Below, in pieces: positions 42,002-51,200 of a stretch of DNA of 64,000 nucleotides. How positions within the stretch are numbered: the first letter of the stretch is position 1; each line of letters begins with the position of its first letter. The stretch is taken from NCBI GenBank assembly GCA_900755035.1, contig CAAEEZ010000017.1, positions 248,001-312,000 of the forward strand, in the 5' to 3' direction. The stretch is from Clostridia bacterium (GTDB taxonomy: Bacteria; Bacillota; Clostridia; Christensenellales; CAAEEZ01). The position numbers and the translations under genes are program-made. The notes under the pieces are model-generated. The model searched no databases, was not told where the DNA came from, and saw only the letters and a program-made list of their open reading frames with translations.

Positions 42002-42901
42002 ATGATTAAAGCAAGTTATTTAGAAAAATTAGAAAAATGTAATTTGTGCCCAAATAACTGCTCTGTAAATAGATTTTCTTCGGTTGGTAGGTGCAAAATC
42101 GGTGCAAATATTACCGTTGCAAAAGCATATTTGCACACGTGGGAAGAGCCTGTAATTAGTGGTAAAAACGGCTCGGGAACTATTTTCTTTTCGGGGTGCT
42201 CGCTAGGGTGCGTATTTTGTCAAAACTATAAAATAAGTAGCGATAATTTTGGCAAGGAGATTACACCTAGCCGTCTTGCCGATATTTTCAAATCGCTTGA
42301 AGAAAAAGGCGCTGAAAATATTAATCTAGTTACCCCTACCCCGCACGTTTACGGCATAATAGACGCCCTTAATATTTATAGACCAAATATCCCTATCGTA
42401 TACAATAGTAGTGGGTACGAAAGCGTAGAAACGCTAAAACTTTTAGACGGCTACGTCGACGTCTACCTTCCCGATTTTAAGTATTACGATAACGACCTAG
42501 CGTATAAATTTTCAAACGTACGTAATTACCGAGAAATTACCGTAAACGCTATTGACGAAATGCTACGCCAAACGGGTAAGCCAAAAATAGAAAACGGACT
42601 AATAAAAAAGGGCGTAATTATTAGGCATTTAGTTTTGCCGTCGCACACGTCGGACAGTATTAAGGTAATGGACGAAATATTGGCTAGATACTCCTCTAAC
42701 GTTCTAGTTAGTTTAATGGGACAATACACACCCGTTAGGCATAACGATAAGTACGCTGAATTAAACCGAAAAGTAACGCCACTCGAATACAAACGAGTTT
42801 TACGCTATATGCAAAACGTGGGGCTAACTAACGGCTTTTGTCAAGAACTAGATTCTTCCGCCACCACGTATATTCCTTCCTTTGATCTTGAAGGCGTATA
42901 A
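42002..42901 (+). CDS. PflA-like radical SAM protein
   Basis: 299 residues. N-terminal CNLCPNNCSVNRFSSVGRC is the additional cysteine set of the 'radical SAM, PflA-like' (AmmeMemoRadiSam-neighbour) group. The SAM-cluster motif CSLGCVFCQN lies near residues 64-73, followed by LVTPTPHV and the NSSGYE strand. The C-terminus ends in a YMQNVGLTNGFCQEL pattern typical of the family. Substrate unknown; some relatives act as glycyl-radical activators. ATG 42002 is the only start that keeps the conserved N-terminal cysteines, and it has no ribosome site. Confidence 0.88.
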   Translation: MIKASYLEKLEKCNLCPNNCSVNRFSSVGRCKIGANITVAKAYLHTWEEPVISGKNGSGTIFFSGCSLGCVFCQNYKISSDNFGKEITPSRLADIFKSLEEKGAENINLVTPTPHVYGIIDALNIYRPNIPIVYNSSGYESVETLKLLDGYVDVYLPDFKYYDNDLAYKFSNVRNYREITVNAIDEMLRQTGKPKIENGLIKKGVIIRHLVLPSHTSDSIKVMDEILARYSSNVLVSLMGQYTPVRHNDKYAELNRKVTPLEYKRVLRYMQNVGLTNGFCQELDSSATTYIPSFDLEGV

Positions 42902-42936
42902 AGATATTGCTATTCATTATATTTTTCAAAACAAAA

Positions 42937-42966
42937 AAAGGAACTATCGCTAGTTCCTTTTATAAT
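42937..42966. terminator. Bidirectional terminator between radical SAM and DUF2188 genes
   Basis: Ten-base stem AAAGGAACTA / TAGTTCCTTT with loop TCGC; T-rich on both sides. Confidence 0.85.
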
Positions 42967-42980
42967 ACCGTTTAATGCTA

Positions 42981-43955
42981 TTATTGTTTTTGGAATTTAC
43001 CATCCATCTTTTGTACTAAGTAAGGCAATCCTGCATTTTCAGCAAGAGTCTTAATGGCTTTTAACGCCTCTTCTTTGGTATCGAATCTCTTAGTAGCTCT
43101 CTTGTTGGTGTTCTTCTTAATTACCCAATCTTTTGCCTCTTTGTCGTATACCAATATGTACATTTCTCTTGCTTTCTTAGGTTGTTCCTTTGCCTCTTCT
43201 TCTTTTACGGCTCTGGTTGCCCTTCTTCTTGGTTTTCTTTCGGTAGGCACTTTTTCTTCGTCAGCAGGTTTTTGGCTAGTAATAGGCGCTTTTTTAGCTT
43301 GTTTAGCACGTTTAACAGGTCTGCCTTCTTCCTTTTCGATAGGCTCTTCGTCGGTAGTAGCAAGTATAGGAGCAATTTCTTCCGTTTCCTCAGTTGGCTC
43401 TTCTATAACCTCTTCAACGATTTCTTCTGCTGGCTCTTCTACGCTAAGTTCCTCAACGACAGGCTCTTCTTCTACAACGACGTCGCTAACAGGCTCTGCT
43501 ACTTCTTCAACAGGTTCTTCTACTTCCTCAACGGTTTCCTCAACCACTTCTTCTGCTGGCTCAACAACCTCTTCAACCACTTCGGCAGGTTCTTCGATAG
43601 GCTCTGCTACTTCTTCAACAGGTTCTTCTACTTCCTCAACGGTTTCCTCAACTGCTTCTTCGGTAGGCTCAGCCACTTCTTCTACTACTTCTTCGATAGG
43701 CTCTTCTGCTACGACAGCAGGAGCAACTTCTACCTCTGGTTCAGCAACTTCCTCAACGGTTTCTTCTTTAATTTCTTCGGCTGGCTCTTCTACGCTTAAC
43801 TCTTCGCTAGCAGTCTCGGTTACAGCCTCAGCGTCTTTATTTGCATTTTCTTTTGCTGCTTTTTTCAATTTTACGGATACTCTGATTATTTCAGCAATTA
43901 GACCAACTAGGATAACTGCTAAAACCGATATCACTACAATAAACGGAATACTCAT
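42981..43955 (-). CDS. Membrane-anchored DUF2188 protein with acidic repeat stalk
   Basis: 324 residues. One N-terminal transmembrane helix (about 5-25), then a roughly 170-residue Glu/Val/Pro stalk of EEVAEP, VEETVEEVEEP and EEPAEEV words, then a basic segment (KRAKQAKKAP...KPRRRATRAVKEE). The C-terminal about 60 residues (YILVYDKEAKDWVIKKNTNKRATKRFDTKEEALKAIKTLA) match the DUF2188 pattern: a tryptophan after the first strand, an Arg/Ala-rich second strand and a TKxEA helix. The charge switch from strongly acidic to strongly basic is striking. Probably cytoplasmic after the helix. Function unknown; the mirror-strand Ser/Thr frame is an artefact of the repeats. Confidence 0.82.
   Translation of the reverse strand: MSIPFIVVISVLAVILVGLIAEIIRVSVKLKKAAKENANKDAEAVTETASEELSVEEPAEEIKEETVEEVAEPEVEVAPAVVAEEPIEEVVEEVAEPTEEAVEETVEEVEEPVEEVAEPIEEPAEVVEEVVEPAEEVVEETVEEVEEPVEEVAEPVSDVVVEEEPVVEELSVEEPAEEIVEEVIEEPTEETEEIAPILATTDEEPIEKEEGRPVKRAKQAKKAPITSQKPADEEKVPTERKPRRRATRAVKEEEAKEQPKKAREMYILVYDKEAKDWVIKKNTNKRATKRFDTKEEALKAIKTLAENAGLPYLVQKMDGKFQKQ
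43486..43670 (-). repeat. Imperfect in-frame repeat encoding EETVEEVEEPVEEVAEP
   Basis: The stretch encoding VEETVEEVEEPVEEVAEP occurs twice, near 43497-43550 and 43605-43660 on the plus coordinates, with nearly identical DNA, embedded in further degenerate EEV/EP words. Confidence 0.75.
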
Positions 43956-44204
43956 TTCACACCTCTAAAATTTTTAATATGAATATAAATTTCTTACATA
44001 GTATTTTAGCACACTTTATGATAATTTGACAACAAAAAAAACTAGCTATTGCCATTTTATTCAAATATTTAAGGTTAAAATTAAAAATATAGAAAAAATA
44101 TTAAAAAAAACGCCGTTTTACTTGCAACTTGATAGTTTTGTAATGTAATATAAATAAGGGTCGTTCGTTACCCCAAAAAATATAAGGATTTTTGGAGGTA
44201 ACTA

Positions 44205-45743
44205 ATGAAGAAGTCAAACAAGAAATTTTTGGGCTACGAACCAAAAGATTTTGTTCTTGCGTTCCAACACGTTTTTGCTATGCTTGGCGCAACTATTTTA
44301 GTTCCTATACTTGCAAATATGAGTATTCCTATTGCTCTACTTTGCGCAGGTGTTGGAACTCTTATTTTTTATAAAATCACAAAAAAGAAAGTTCCCGTAT
44401 TTTTGGGTTCTAGTTTTGCATTTTTAAGCGCACTGCAAGCACATATGCCATCTAAGGAAGTTGCTCAAATTGGCTCACCCGTATGGAATTACGCTATGGC
44501 AGAACTTAGCATTGCAGTTATCCTTACCGGCTTAGTTTACGTAGTATTGTCGTTTATAGTTAAAATGGCTGGCACAAACTTTATCAAAAAACTATTCCCA
44601 CCTGTAGTAGTAGGTCCGGTTATTATAGTTATCGGTATGTGCCTTGCCCCTACTGCTATCAAAAACTTAGACGCATACAACGCTATGGCAAACCCTAATA
44701 ACGTACAAATTGCAGGCTACATAGTTTCTGGCTTACTTACTGCTAGTACTATCGTACTCGTATCGGTATTTGCTAAGGGATTTTTCAAAATAGTACCTAT
44801 TTTGTCGGGCATAATTGTAGGCTACATTACGGCAGCTTGTTTCCAAATTATAGACTTTTCAGCGCTAACAAATAACGAATGGATATTGTTCCAACCAGAC
44901 GTATTTATGAAATCTTTCGGTTGGTACGCTAGCCTAGGGCAAATTTGGACACCACACCTTGGACAAGTTATCCTTATGTTTGTGCCTATTGCAATAGTTA
45001 CCTTTATGGAACACCTTGGCGACATCAACGCAAGTAGCGTAGTTTGCGGGAAAGACTTTATCAAAGACCCTGGCGTACACAGAACGTTACTTGGCGACGG
45101 TCTTGCTACCGTTGCAGCAGGTTTCTTAGGCGGACCTTGCAACACCACTTACGGTGAAAACACCGCCGTACTATCGATTACCAAAAACTACAATCCAAGA
45201 GTGCTTGCTCTTGCCGCAGTATTCTCGATTATACTAAGTATATTTACGAAATTCGGTTCACTACTTGGCACTATTCCTGCCCCTGTAATCGGTGGCGCAT
45301 CGCTAGTTTTATACGGTATGATTGCCGCTAACGGACTAAAAACTATGGTAGAAGCAAAAGTAGATTTTTCGGACTCGAAAAATATGATCGTGTGCTCTAT
45401 TATCCTAGTAGTTGGTATCGGTATGAGCGCAGCAGGCTACACGTTGAATATAAGCATCATTAAATTCTCTGCTCTTGCAGTTGCTACCTTCGTTGGTATT
45501 ATGCTAAACGCATTGTTTATGCTAAGAAAAGAAAAACAACCTTCGGGCTTAACGGCTACCTACTCCGGCGACCTAGACCCAAGCGCTGCTATTGAAGAAA
45601 TGGAGGCTGAACAAGCCGTTACCGAACTACAAGAAGAAATTGAGAAAGCCGAAATTAAAAAAGAAAAAACCGAAGACGCCGAAGCAGAAGAAATCGACGA
45701 AAAAGAAAATCTAGTTAAAGACGACGAAAGCGAAAGCAAATAA
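44205..45743 (+). CDS. uraA: Uracil/xanthine permease (NCS2 family)
   Basis: 512 residues with about 12-14 hydrophobic segments. FVLAFQHVFAMLGATILVP at the N-terminus, the SSFAFLSAL segment, PPVVVGPVIIVIGMCLAP, and the substrate-binding EHLGDI (near 270) and GGPCNTTYGEN (near 308) match uracil permeases. The last 65 residues are a charged, Glu-rich cytoplasmic tail longer than in E. coli UraA. The start has GGAGG. upp follows 20 bases later, so uptake and salvage of uracil are coupled. Confidence 0.95.
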   Translation: MKKSNKKFLGYEPKDFVLAFQHVFAMLGATILVPILANMSIPIALLCAGVGTLIFYKITKKKVPVFLGSSFAFLSALQAHMPSKEVAQIGSPVWNYAMAELSIAVILTGLVYVVLSFIVKMAGTNFIKKLFPPVVVGPVIIVIGMCLAPTAIKNLDAYNAMANPNNVQIAGYIVSGLLTASTIVLVSVFAKGFFKIVPILSGIIVGYITAACFQIIDFSALTNNEWILFQPDVFMKSFGWYASLGQIWTPHLGQVILMFVPIAIVTFMEHLGDINASSVVCGKDFIKDPGVHRTLLGDGLATVAAGFLGGPCNTTYGENTAVLSITKNYNPRVLALAAVFSIILSIFTKFGSLLGTIPAPVIGGASLVLYGMIAANGLKTMVEAKVDFSDSKNMIVCSIILVVGIGMSAAGYTLNISIIKFSALAVATFVGIMLNALFMLRKEKQPSGLTATYSGDLDPSAAIEEMEAEQAVTELQEEIEKAEIKKEKTEDAEAEEIDEKENLVKDDESESK

Positions 45744-45763
45744 TTATATGACGAGGTGATAAA

Positions 45764-46393
45764 ATGAACAAAAACGTAACGATATTCGACCATCCTCTAA
45801 TCACACACAAAATCTCTTTATTAAGAGACGAGAGAACTTGCCAAAAGGAATTTAGAGAATTAGTAGAAGAAATAGCAATGCTAATGGGATACGAGGCATT
45901 GAGGGGCTTAAAAACGAAGGACGTAGAAATCAAAACCCCTATTTGTACCACCGTTAAACCCGTAATCGCCGATAAAATTACCATCGTGCCTATCCTAAGA
46001 GCTGGTCTTGGAATGGTAAACGGTATACAAGCGTTACTTCCAACGGCAAAGGTTGGACACATAGGTATGTACCGTGACGAAGATACCTTAGAGCCAAAGG
46101 AATACTATTGCAAATTGCCAAAAGACGTAACCGAAACGGAAGTATTTTTGCTAGACCCAATGCTAGCAACGGGTGGAAGCGCAAGCGCAGCCGTTCAATA
46201 CCTTAAAAATCTAGGTTGCAAACACATAAGCTTAATGAGTATAGTAGGTGCGCCCGTTGGCATAGATAAAATCAGCGGCGACCACCCTGACGTAAACGTA
46301 TACGTAGGTTGCTGTGACGAAAAACTAAATGAAAACGGCTATATCGTACCGGGTCTTGGCGATGCAGGCGACAGATTGTTCGGCACGAAATAA
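45764..46393 (+). CDS. upp: Uracil phosphoribosyltransferase
   Basis: 209 residues, normal length. Converts uracil and PRPP to UMP. IVPILRAGLGMVNG (near 77), MYRDEDTLEP, the PRPP loop LLDPMLATGGSASAA (near 128), and the closing YIVPGLGDAGDRLFGTK are all conserved. Its start has GAGGTG. Confidence 0.97.
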   Translation: MNKNVTIFDHPLITHKISLLRDERTCQKEFRELVEEIAMLMGYEALRGLKTKDVEIKTPICTTVKPVIADKITIVPILRAGLGMVNGIQALLPTAKVGHIGMYRDEDTLEPKEYYCKLPKDVTETEVFLLDPMLATGGSASAAVQYLKNLGCKHISLMSIVGAPVGIDKISGDHPDVNVYVGCCDEKLNENGYIVPGLGDAGDRLFGTK

Positions 46394-46423
46394 CAAGCAT
46401 TACAAAATTTTACAAAACGCAAA

Positions 46424-46449
46424 AACGCTCGTTATCGGGCGTTTTTTTG
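46424..46449 (+). terminator. Terminator of uraA-upp
   Basis: Eight-base stem AACGCTCG / CGGGCGTT (one G-T wobble), loop TTAT, followed by TTTTTT. Confidence 0.85.
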
Positions 46450-46503
46450 ATTAAAAAATAACCACTAGAACCATAATTATTAGTGGGGACGGTAGAATAT
46501 TTA

Positions 46504-46532
46504 TTGACTTATATATATTAGTTTGTTATACT
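46504..46532 (+). promoter_or_regulatory. Promoter of aspS
   Basis: TTGACT (46504-46509), 17-base spacer, TATACT (46527-46532); AGGAG precedes ATG 46563. No T-box-sized leader. Confidence 0.8.
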
Positions 46533-46562
46533 AATAGTTAGCATAAATTAGGAGAAATCGTA

Positions 46563-47897
46563 ATGAAACAAGTAAACATAATTACTGATAAAGCAATATC
46601 CGACGTAGACAAAATTCTTAGCCTAATAAAAGAAGGCAAACAAGAAGAAGTTACGTTAAAAGGCTTCGTTCATAAAATTAGAACGATGAGCGAATTTTCT
46701 TTCGTTATTATTAGAACTGACCGTGAAATCGTTCAAACCGTATTAAATAAAGGTACAAACGACAATTTTGGCGACCTTACCGAAGGCGCTACAGTTAAAA
46801 TTACGGGTAATTACAAAGTAGACGAGCGCGCTCCACTTGGCTTTGAAATTCAAATCACCAACCTAGAAGTGCTATCTACCCCGCACGACCAAATGCCGTT
46901 AAAAATCAACAAAAGAAATTTTGACGCTACCCTAAACGTTAAACTTGATATGCGCCCTATCTCACTACGTAACCCTAAGGACAGAGCCGTATTCAAAATT
47001 CAAGAAGGTATCGTAAGAGGTTTTAGAGAGTTTTTATTGTCGCAAAACTTCACTGATATTCGCTCCCCTAAAATCGTTTGCGAAGGTGCCGAAGGTGGCG
47101 CAAATATGTTCGAACTAGACTACTTTGGAAAGCCTGCATATCTTGCGCAAAGCCCACAATTCTACAAACAAATGATGGTAGGCGTATTTGGTAGAGTTTT
47201 TGAAACGGGTGGCGTATATAGGGCTGAAAAGCACGACACTTCTAGGCATATAAACGAGTTTACGGGTCTTGACTTTGAAATGGGCTTTATAGATAGTTTT
47301 GAGGATATTATGGCAATGGAGGCAAGTATGCTACGCTACGTATTCGACCTACTAAACAGAGAGTACGCAAAAGAACTTGCAATGTTTAACGTAACCTTAC
47401 CGCAATTTGATACTATCCCAACCATTACCTTTAAGGAAGGCAAAGAAATAACTACTCGCCTATCAAAAAAGAAAATTACCGACTTTAACGACTTTGACGC
47501 CGACGAAGAAAAGATTATCGGCGACTATATTAAAGAAACTACGGGATCTGACCTTGTATTCGTTACTCATTATCCGTCTAAAAAGCGTCCTTTCTACGCT
47601 ATGGACGACCCAACCGACCCAACCGTTACCCTAAGTTTTGACCTACTATTAAACGGCGCAGAGATAACTACGGGCGGTCAAAGAATACACGAGTACGATA
47701 TGCAAGTACAAAAAATGCTAGATAGAAAAATGGATCCTGAAAGATTTAGCGACTATCTAATGATACACAAATACGGAATGCCACCTCACGGCGGACTTGG
47801 AATAGGACTTGAAAGACTAACCTACAAACTACTAAAACTAAGCAACATAAGAGAGGCTACCCTATTCCCAAGAGATATCAATAGACTTACTCCGTAA
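46563..47897 (+). CDS. aspS: Aspartate-tRNA ligase, archaeal-type (possibly non-discriminating)
   Basis: 444 residues, the length of the archaeal/eukaryal-type AspRS; the bacterial enzyme is near 590 and has a GAD insertion that is absent here. N-terminal OB-fold anticodon domain (about 20-110), then class II motifs: motif 2 FETGGVYRAEKHDTSRHINEFTGLDFE (near 215) and motif 3 GGLGIGLERLTYKLL (near 418). Enzymes of this type in bacteria are often non-discriminating or relate to AsnRS; which tRNA is charged depends on whether gatCAB is present, which the window does not show. Confidence 0.9.
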   Translation: MKQVNIITDKAISDVDKILSLIKEGKQEEVTLKGFVHKIRTMSEFSFVIIRTDREIVQTVLNKGTNDNFGDLTEGATVKITGNYKVDERAPLGFEIQITNLEVLSTPHDQMPLKINKRNFDATLNVKLDMRPISLRNPKDRAVFKIQEGIVRGFREFLLSQNFTDIRSPKIVCEGAEGGANMFELDYFGKPAYLAQSPQFYKQMMVGVFGRVFETGGVYRAEKHDTSRHINEFTGLDFEMGFIDSFEDIMAMEASMLRYVFDLLNREYAKELAMFNVTLPQFDTIPTITFKEGKEITTRLSKKKITDFNDFDADEEKIIGDYIKETTGSDLVFVTHYPSKKRPFYAMDDPTDPTVTLSFDLLLNGAEITTGGQRIHEYDMQVQKMLDRKMDPERFSDYLMIHKYGMPPHGGLGIGLERLTYKLLKLSNIREATLFPRDINRLTP

Positions 47898-47925
47898 TAT
47901 TTATAAAAATAACTATAAGCAAAAG

Positions 47926-47948
47926 CAACCCAAACGGGTTGTTTTTTT
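47926..47948 (+). terminator. Terminator of aspS
   Basis: Stem CAACCC / GGGTTG, loop AAAC, followed by TTTTTTT. Confidence 0.85.
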
Positions 47949-48260
47949 GTATCGTTTTTTATTATTCGTTATCTTGCTTTTTATTAACTTGCTACAAGTC
48001 TACGTCCGTTGCTCATTTTTTCAAGATAAACTCATATAAAGCATAGTAGACGTTTTTATATGCTAATAATTATCTCCTTTTCTCGCGCTATGTCCAAATT
48101 AGATAAATACGCCTTCTTCTCGTATAAATTAAAGTAGTACAAAACGCCATTCATAACAAGGCAAGTATATAGGCATAAAACGCCGTTTTAACACAAAAAC
48201 TCATATTGTGTTAAAAGTTATAGATAAGAGTAGCGTATACCCGTTACAAGCAAAATATAA
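47949..48260. other. Intergenic gap with two hairpins, no gene
   Basis: About 310 bases between aspS and the giant gene. Contents noted: a perfect nine-base stem TTTTAACAC / GTGTTAAAA with a 13-base loop (48186-48216) and a weaker AGCATA / TATGCT hairpin near 48037-48065. No open frame with a ribosome site. Confidence 0.6.
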
Positions 48261-48288
48261 AAGAAAAAAGGCATCTAGTGATGCCTTT
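48258..48288 (-). terminator. Terminator of the giant surface protein gene
   Basis: Nine-base stem AAAGGCATC / GATGCCTTT with loop TAGT, followed on the minus strand by TTTTTTCTTTTATATTTT. Confidence 0.88.
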
Positions 48289-48290
48289 AA

Positions 48291-51200
48291 TCATTTCTTA
48301 TTAACGAATACCCGTTTTTTCTTTCTATGAAGACCAACCGCAAGCACTACGATTAGCGCAACTATTATAGCGGACATAACGCCTATTGCAACGGACGCTG
48401 CAATTACCGTAGTATTTGGCTCGGCGTCGGCAAATACGAACCAACCTAATTCGTCGGTTGTAAATACCGCATAAGTTTTGCCACCTTCGGTTACGTACTT
48501 AACGTTGTCTATCTTCTTGCATACGCCAAAGTCGTTTACTAAGTAGAAACCTTTTTTGGTGTCTGCACCCGTTACGTTAAGTTTTACGTTAACCTTTTCG
48601 GTCAATTTACCATCAACACGAACCATAAAGTTTACGTTATCAGCGCTAACTATATCGCTGTTAAACATCAAGGAGTCTTTGTTGAATACGCTTTGGATAT
48701 CATGTTTATTACCCACTCTGTAATCCACGCCGTTTACAACTAGATTTTGTTCAAGAGCGCCGTTATCAACCGACGAAATCGTCCAATCTTTATTTTCGCT
48801 ATCCGTAATCTTGTTCGTACCTATCGTAATGGTAGGGCTATTAACAAATACTAGCTCGTAATTGTCGCAAGAATTACCTAGTACGTCTTGACCTATTAGA
48901 CTTACCGAAATATCCTTTATGGTAGGTTTTGTAAAGTCAAGCAACTGAGCGTTAGGCAATTTAATATTAGCACTTGTCAAATTCTTATTGTCCAAGGTAA
49001 TATTTTTCATAAATTGCTCTAAGATTTTTGTCGAATCGCTTGTAGCAACGTACTCGTCTTGCTTAATAAATACGTTTACTTTAATCTTAGTTACGTTAAA
49101 GTTTGCTACTGCAAATCCGTTATTTAGTTTATCACGGTATACCTTATCTAGTATCTTGCTCGTATCAAATCCCGATGCAAATTGCTCTGATACTCTGAAC
49201 TTAGCATCATTAGAGTAAGCAATTACCGTATATTTACCTATTGCGCTTACGTTTTCAACTACGTTACCATTTGCGTCTATTATAAACGTTTTAATTACGT
49301 CCTTATATAAGGTAGGAATAGACGTATTCATATCAGGATAGGTTTGAATACCGCCGTTAGCATCGAATTGAGTAGTATACGGTTTCATATTTAGTACTAC
49401 TTTTTTCGGCGTAATTTCCACTTTTCCAAGCGTGATAACAAGCTCCTCATAGTTTTGTTTTTCAACCCTGCTATCGTGTACTACGAACTTGATTGCAAGA
49501 TTGGTAAATACGCTTACTTCGTTAAGCAATACGTTTTTCTCTACAAATTCACCGTTCTCGATTACGCCTAAAATCTTGTTAACAACTACGTAACTGTTCT
49601 CTACTACGTTGGTAACTGCAAATTTATTAAGCAACGCTTTCTTGTAGTCTTGATCTTGCTCGTACTCGAACGTATAGTCCATAGAATCGGTTCTGTACTC
49701 GATAGTAGCAGGATTGATAGTATAAACGTAACCCGCATTATTAAATTCCTCTACTTTGAACGTATAGTTGTCTATACCGCTAGTAGATGTAAGTAATCCG
49801 ATTGATAGCGGATACTCTCCTACGTTGCTTAATGCATCAGGTAAGCCTTTAATAATAATATATCTTGATAGTTTATTGGCATCTAACACAGCATCCTTAC
49901 TATTACTAAACGTAATTAGTGATAAAATATCGTTAACATTATTTCCGTACTTAGACGTTAATAGCAACGACTCTTTGTCCAGCGTAATAAATACTTCTAA
50001 TTTTGCAATTTCAATATCTGCATTTTCTACTACAATGTAATAGTTTTTCAAGATATCAGTTTGGAAGTCAATCGAAATTGCCTTATTATTTGCTTCATAT
50101 TTTCCTGTTGTAGTATTCAATCTTAGATTTGCATCCAATATTGCGCCTTCAAAGTATTTAGAACTTGTATACTTAAATTTAATAGTATTTACAAAACTAT
50201 CAGGCAATGAGTCGTTACCTACGAATCCATTAGGGGTAATAGTAATCAAACTATTTAACGCAGAAAGACTAGGTAATTTATCACCATATTCAAGTTTAAG
50301 ATCACTTAATACAAGCGTAAGTTTTTTAGGTACTATCTTGCAATTTGCAAAATCAACCTTTTCTACTTGAACACCTTGTTGCAATACTTTAATCTTGTAG
50401 TTTTTGTATACGCCGTTACCAAATTCAGTATTAAACCTAAACTTCGAGAACGTAAGTATAGCAGAATCCGTAACGTTTTCGGTATTATATCTTGCATCAC
50501 ACAATACCTCTACTTGTCCTTTATCTTTTGGCATTAAACCTTCCAGCTTTCCGGTAATTGCTTCTGATATACTTAGTTTGTAATGTTTGCCATTTATTGC
50601 ATTTCTAGTACCGTCGTATTCTTTATCAAATACAGTAGCCTTAACGTTTACAACTCTTGGTACAATCTTGGACTTAACGTTAATAAAAGGAACAAAGTCA
50701 GGAGCAAACGTATACCAACTGCTCTTCGTAATAGCAGACACTACCATCTCTATATTACTTGTATCTAATTCCAAAGTAATATCGTAAGTTCCTACGTTAG
50801 AACTACCATACACGCCCTCTGTATTTTTTATATTTATGCCTCTTATTTCGTCTTTTAAGAAGTCGTAGCCAGACCTTCTTACTAAAGCGATAATTCTTGG
50901 ATTTAGATTATTGCTACCGTCGTAAGTCTTATTAAATACTTCTGCGGTGAACGTAATATCGCTATTAGTGATTTCAAATGGTTTTATATAGGTTTTTGCG
51001 CCAGTTGGAACTAGGTTTGTATCTACGTTTCTACCTTTCGTCAATTTTCTTCTACCATTTGAGTCTGCATTAGAGAAGATATCTGCGTGATTACCTATTT
51101 GATAACTTTGTTGCGCCTTAATAGCGTTTTGTTTCTCCGTTTCATCTACAAAATATGCAGTAGACTTAAATCCGTATGCAATATTAGAATTTAAGTATAC

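Noticed and set aside
43054..43968. 304-residue Ser/Thr/Gly-rich frame on the plus strand
   Set aside because: It is the mirror of the Glu/Val/Pro repeats in the DUF2188 gene on the minus strand; no ribosome site.
44158..44174. GGGT...ACCC hairpin upstream of uraA as a PyrR or riboswitch element
   Set aside because: Only a four-base stem, no PyrR-like loop and no terminator follows.
48291..48420. LPXTG sorting signal on the giant protein
   Set aside because: The C-terminus has a helix and basic tail but no LPXTG or close variant before the helix.
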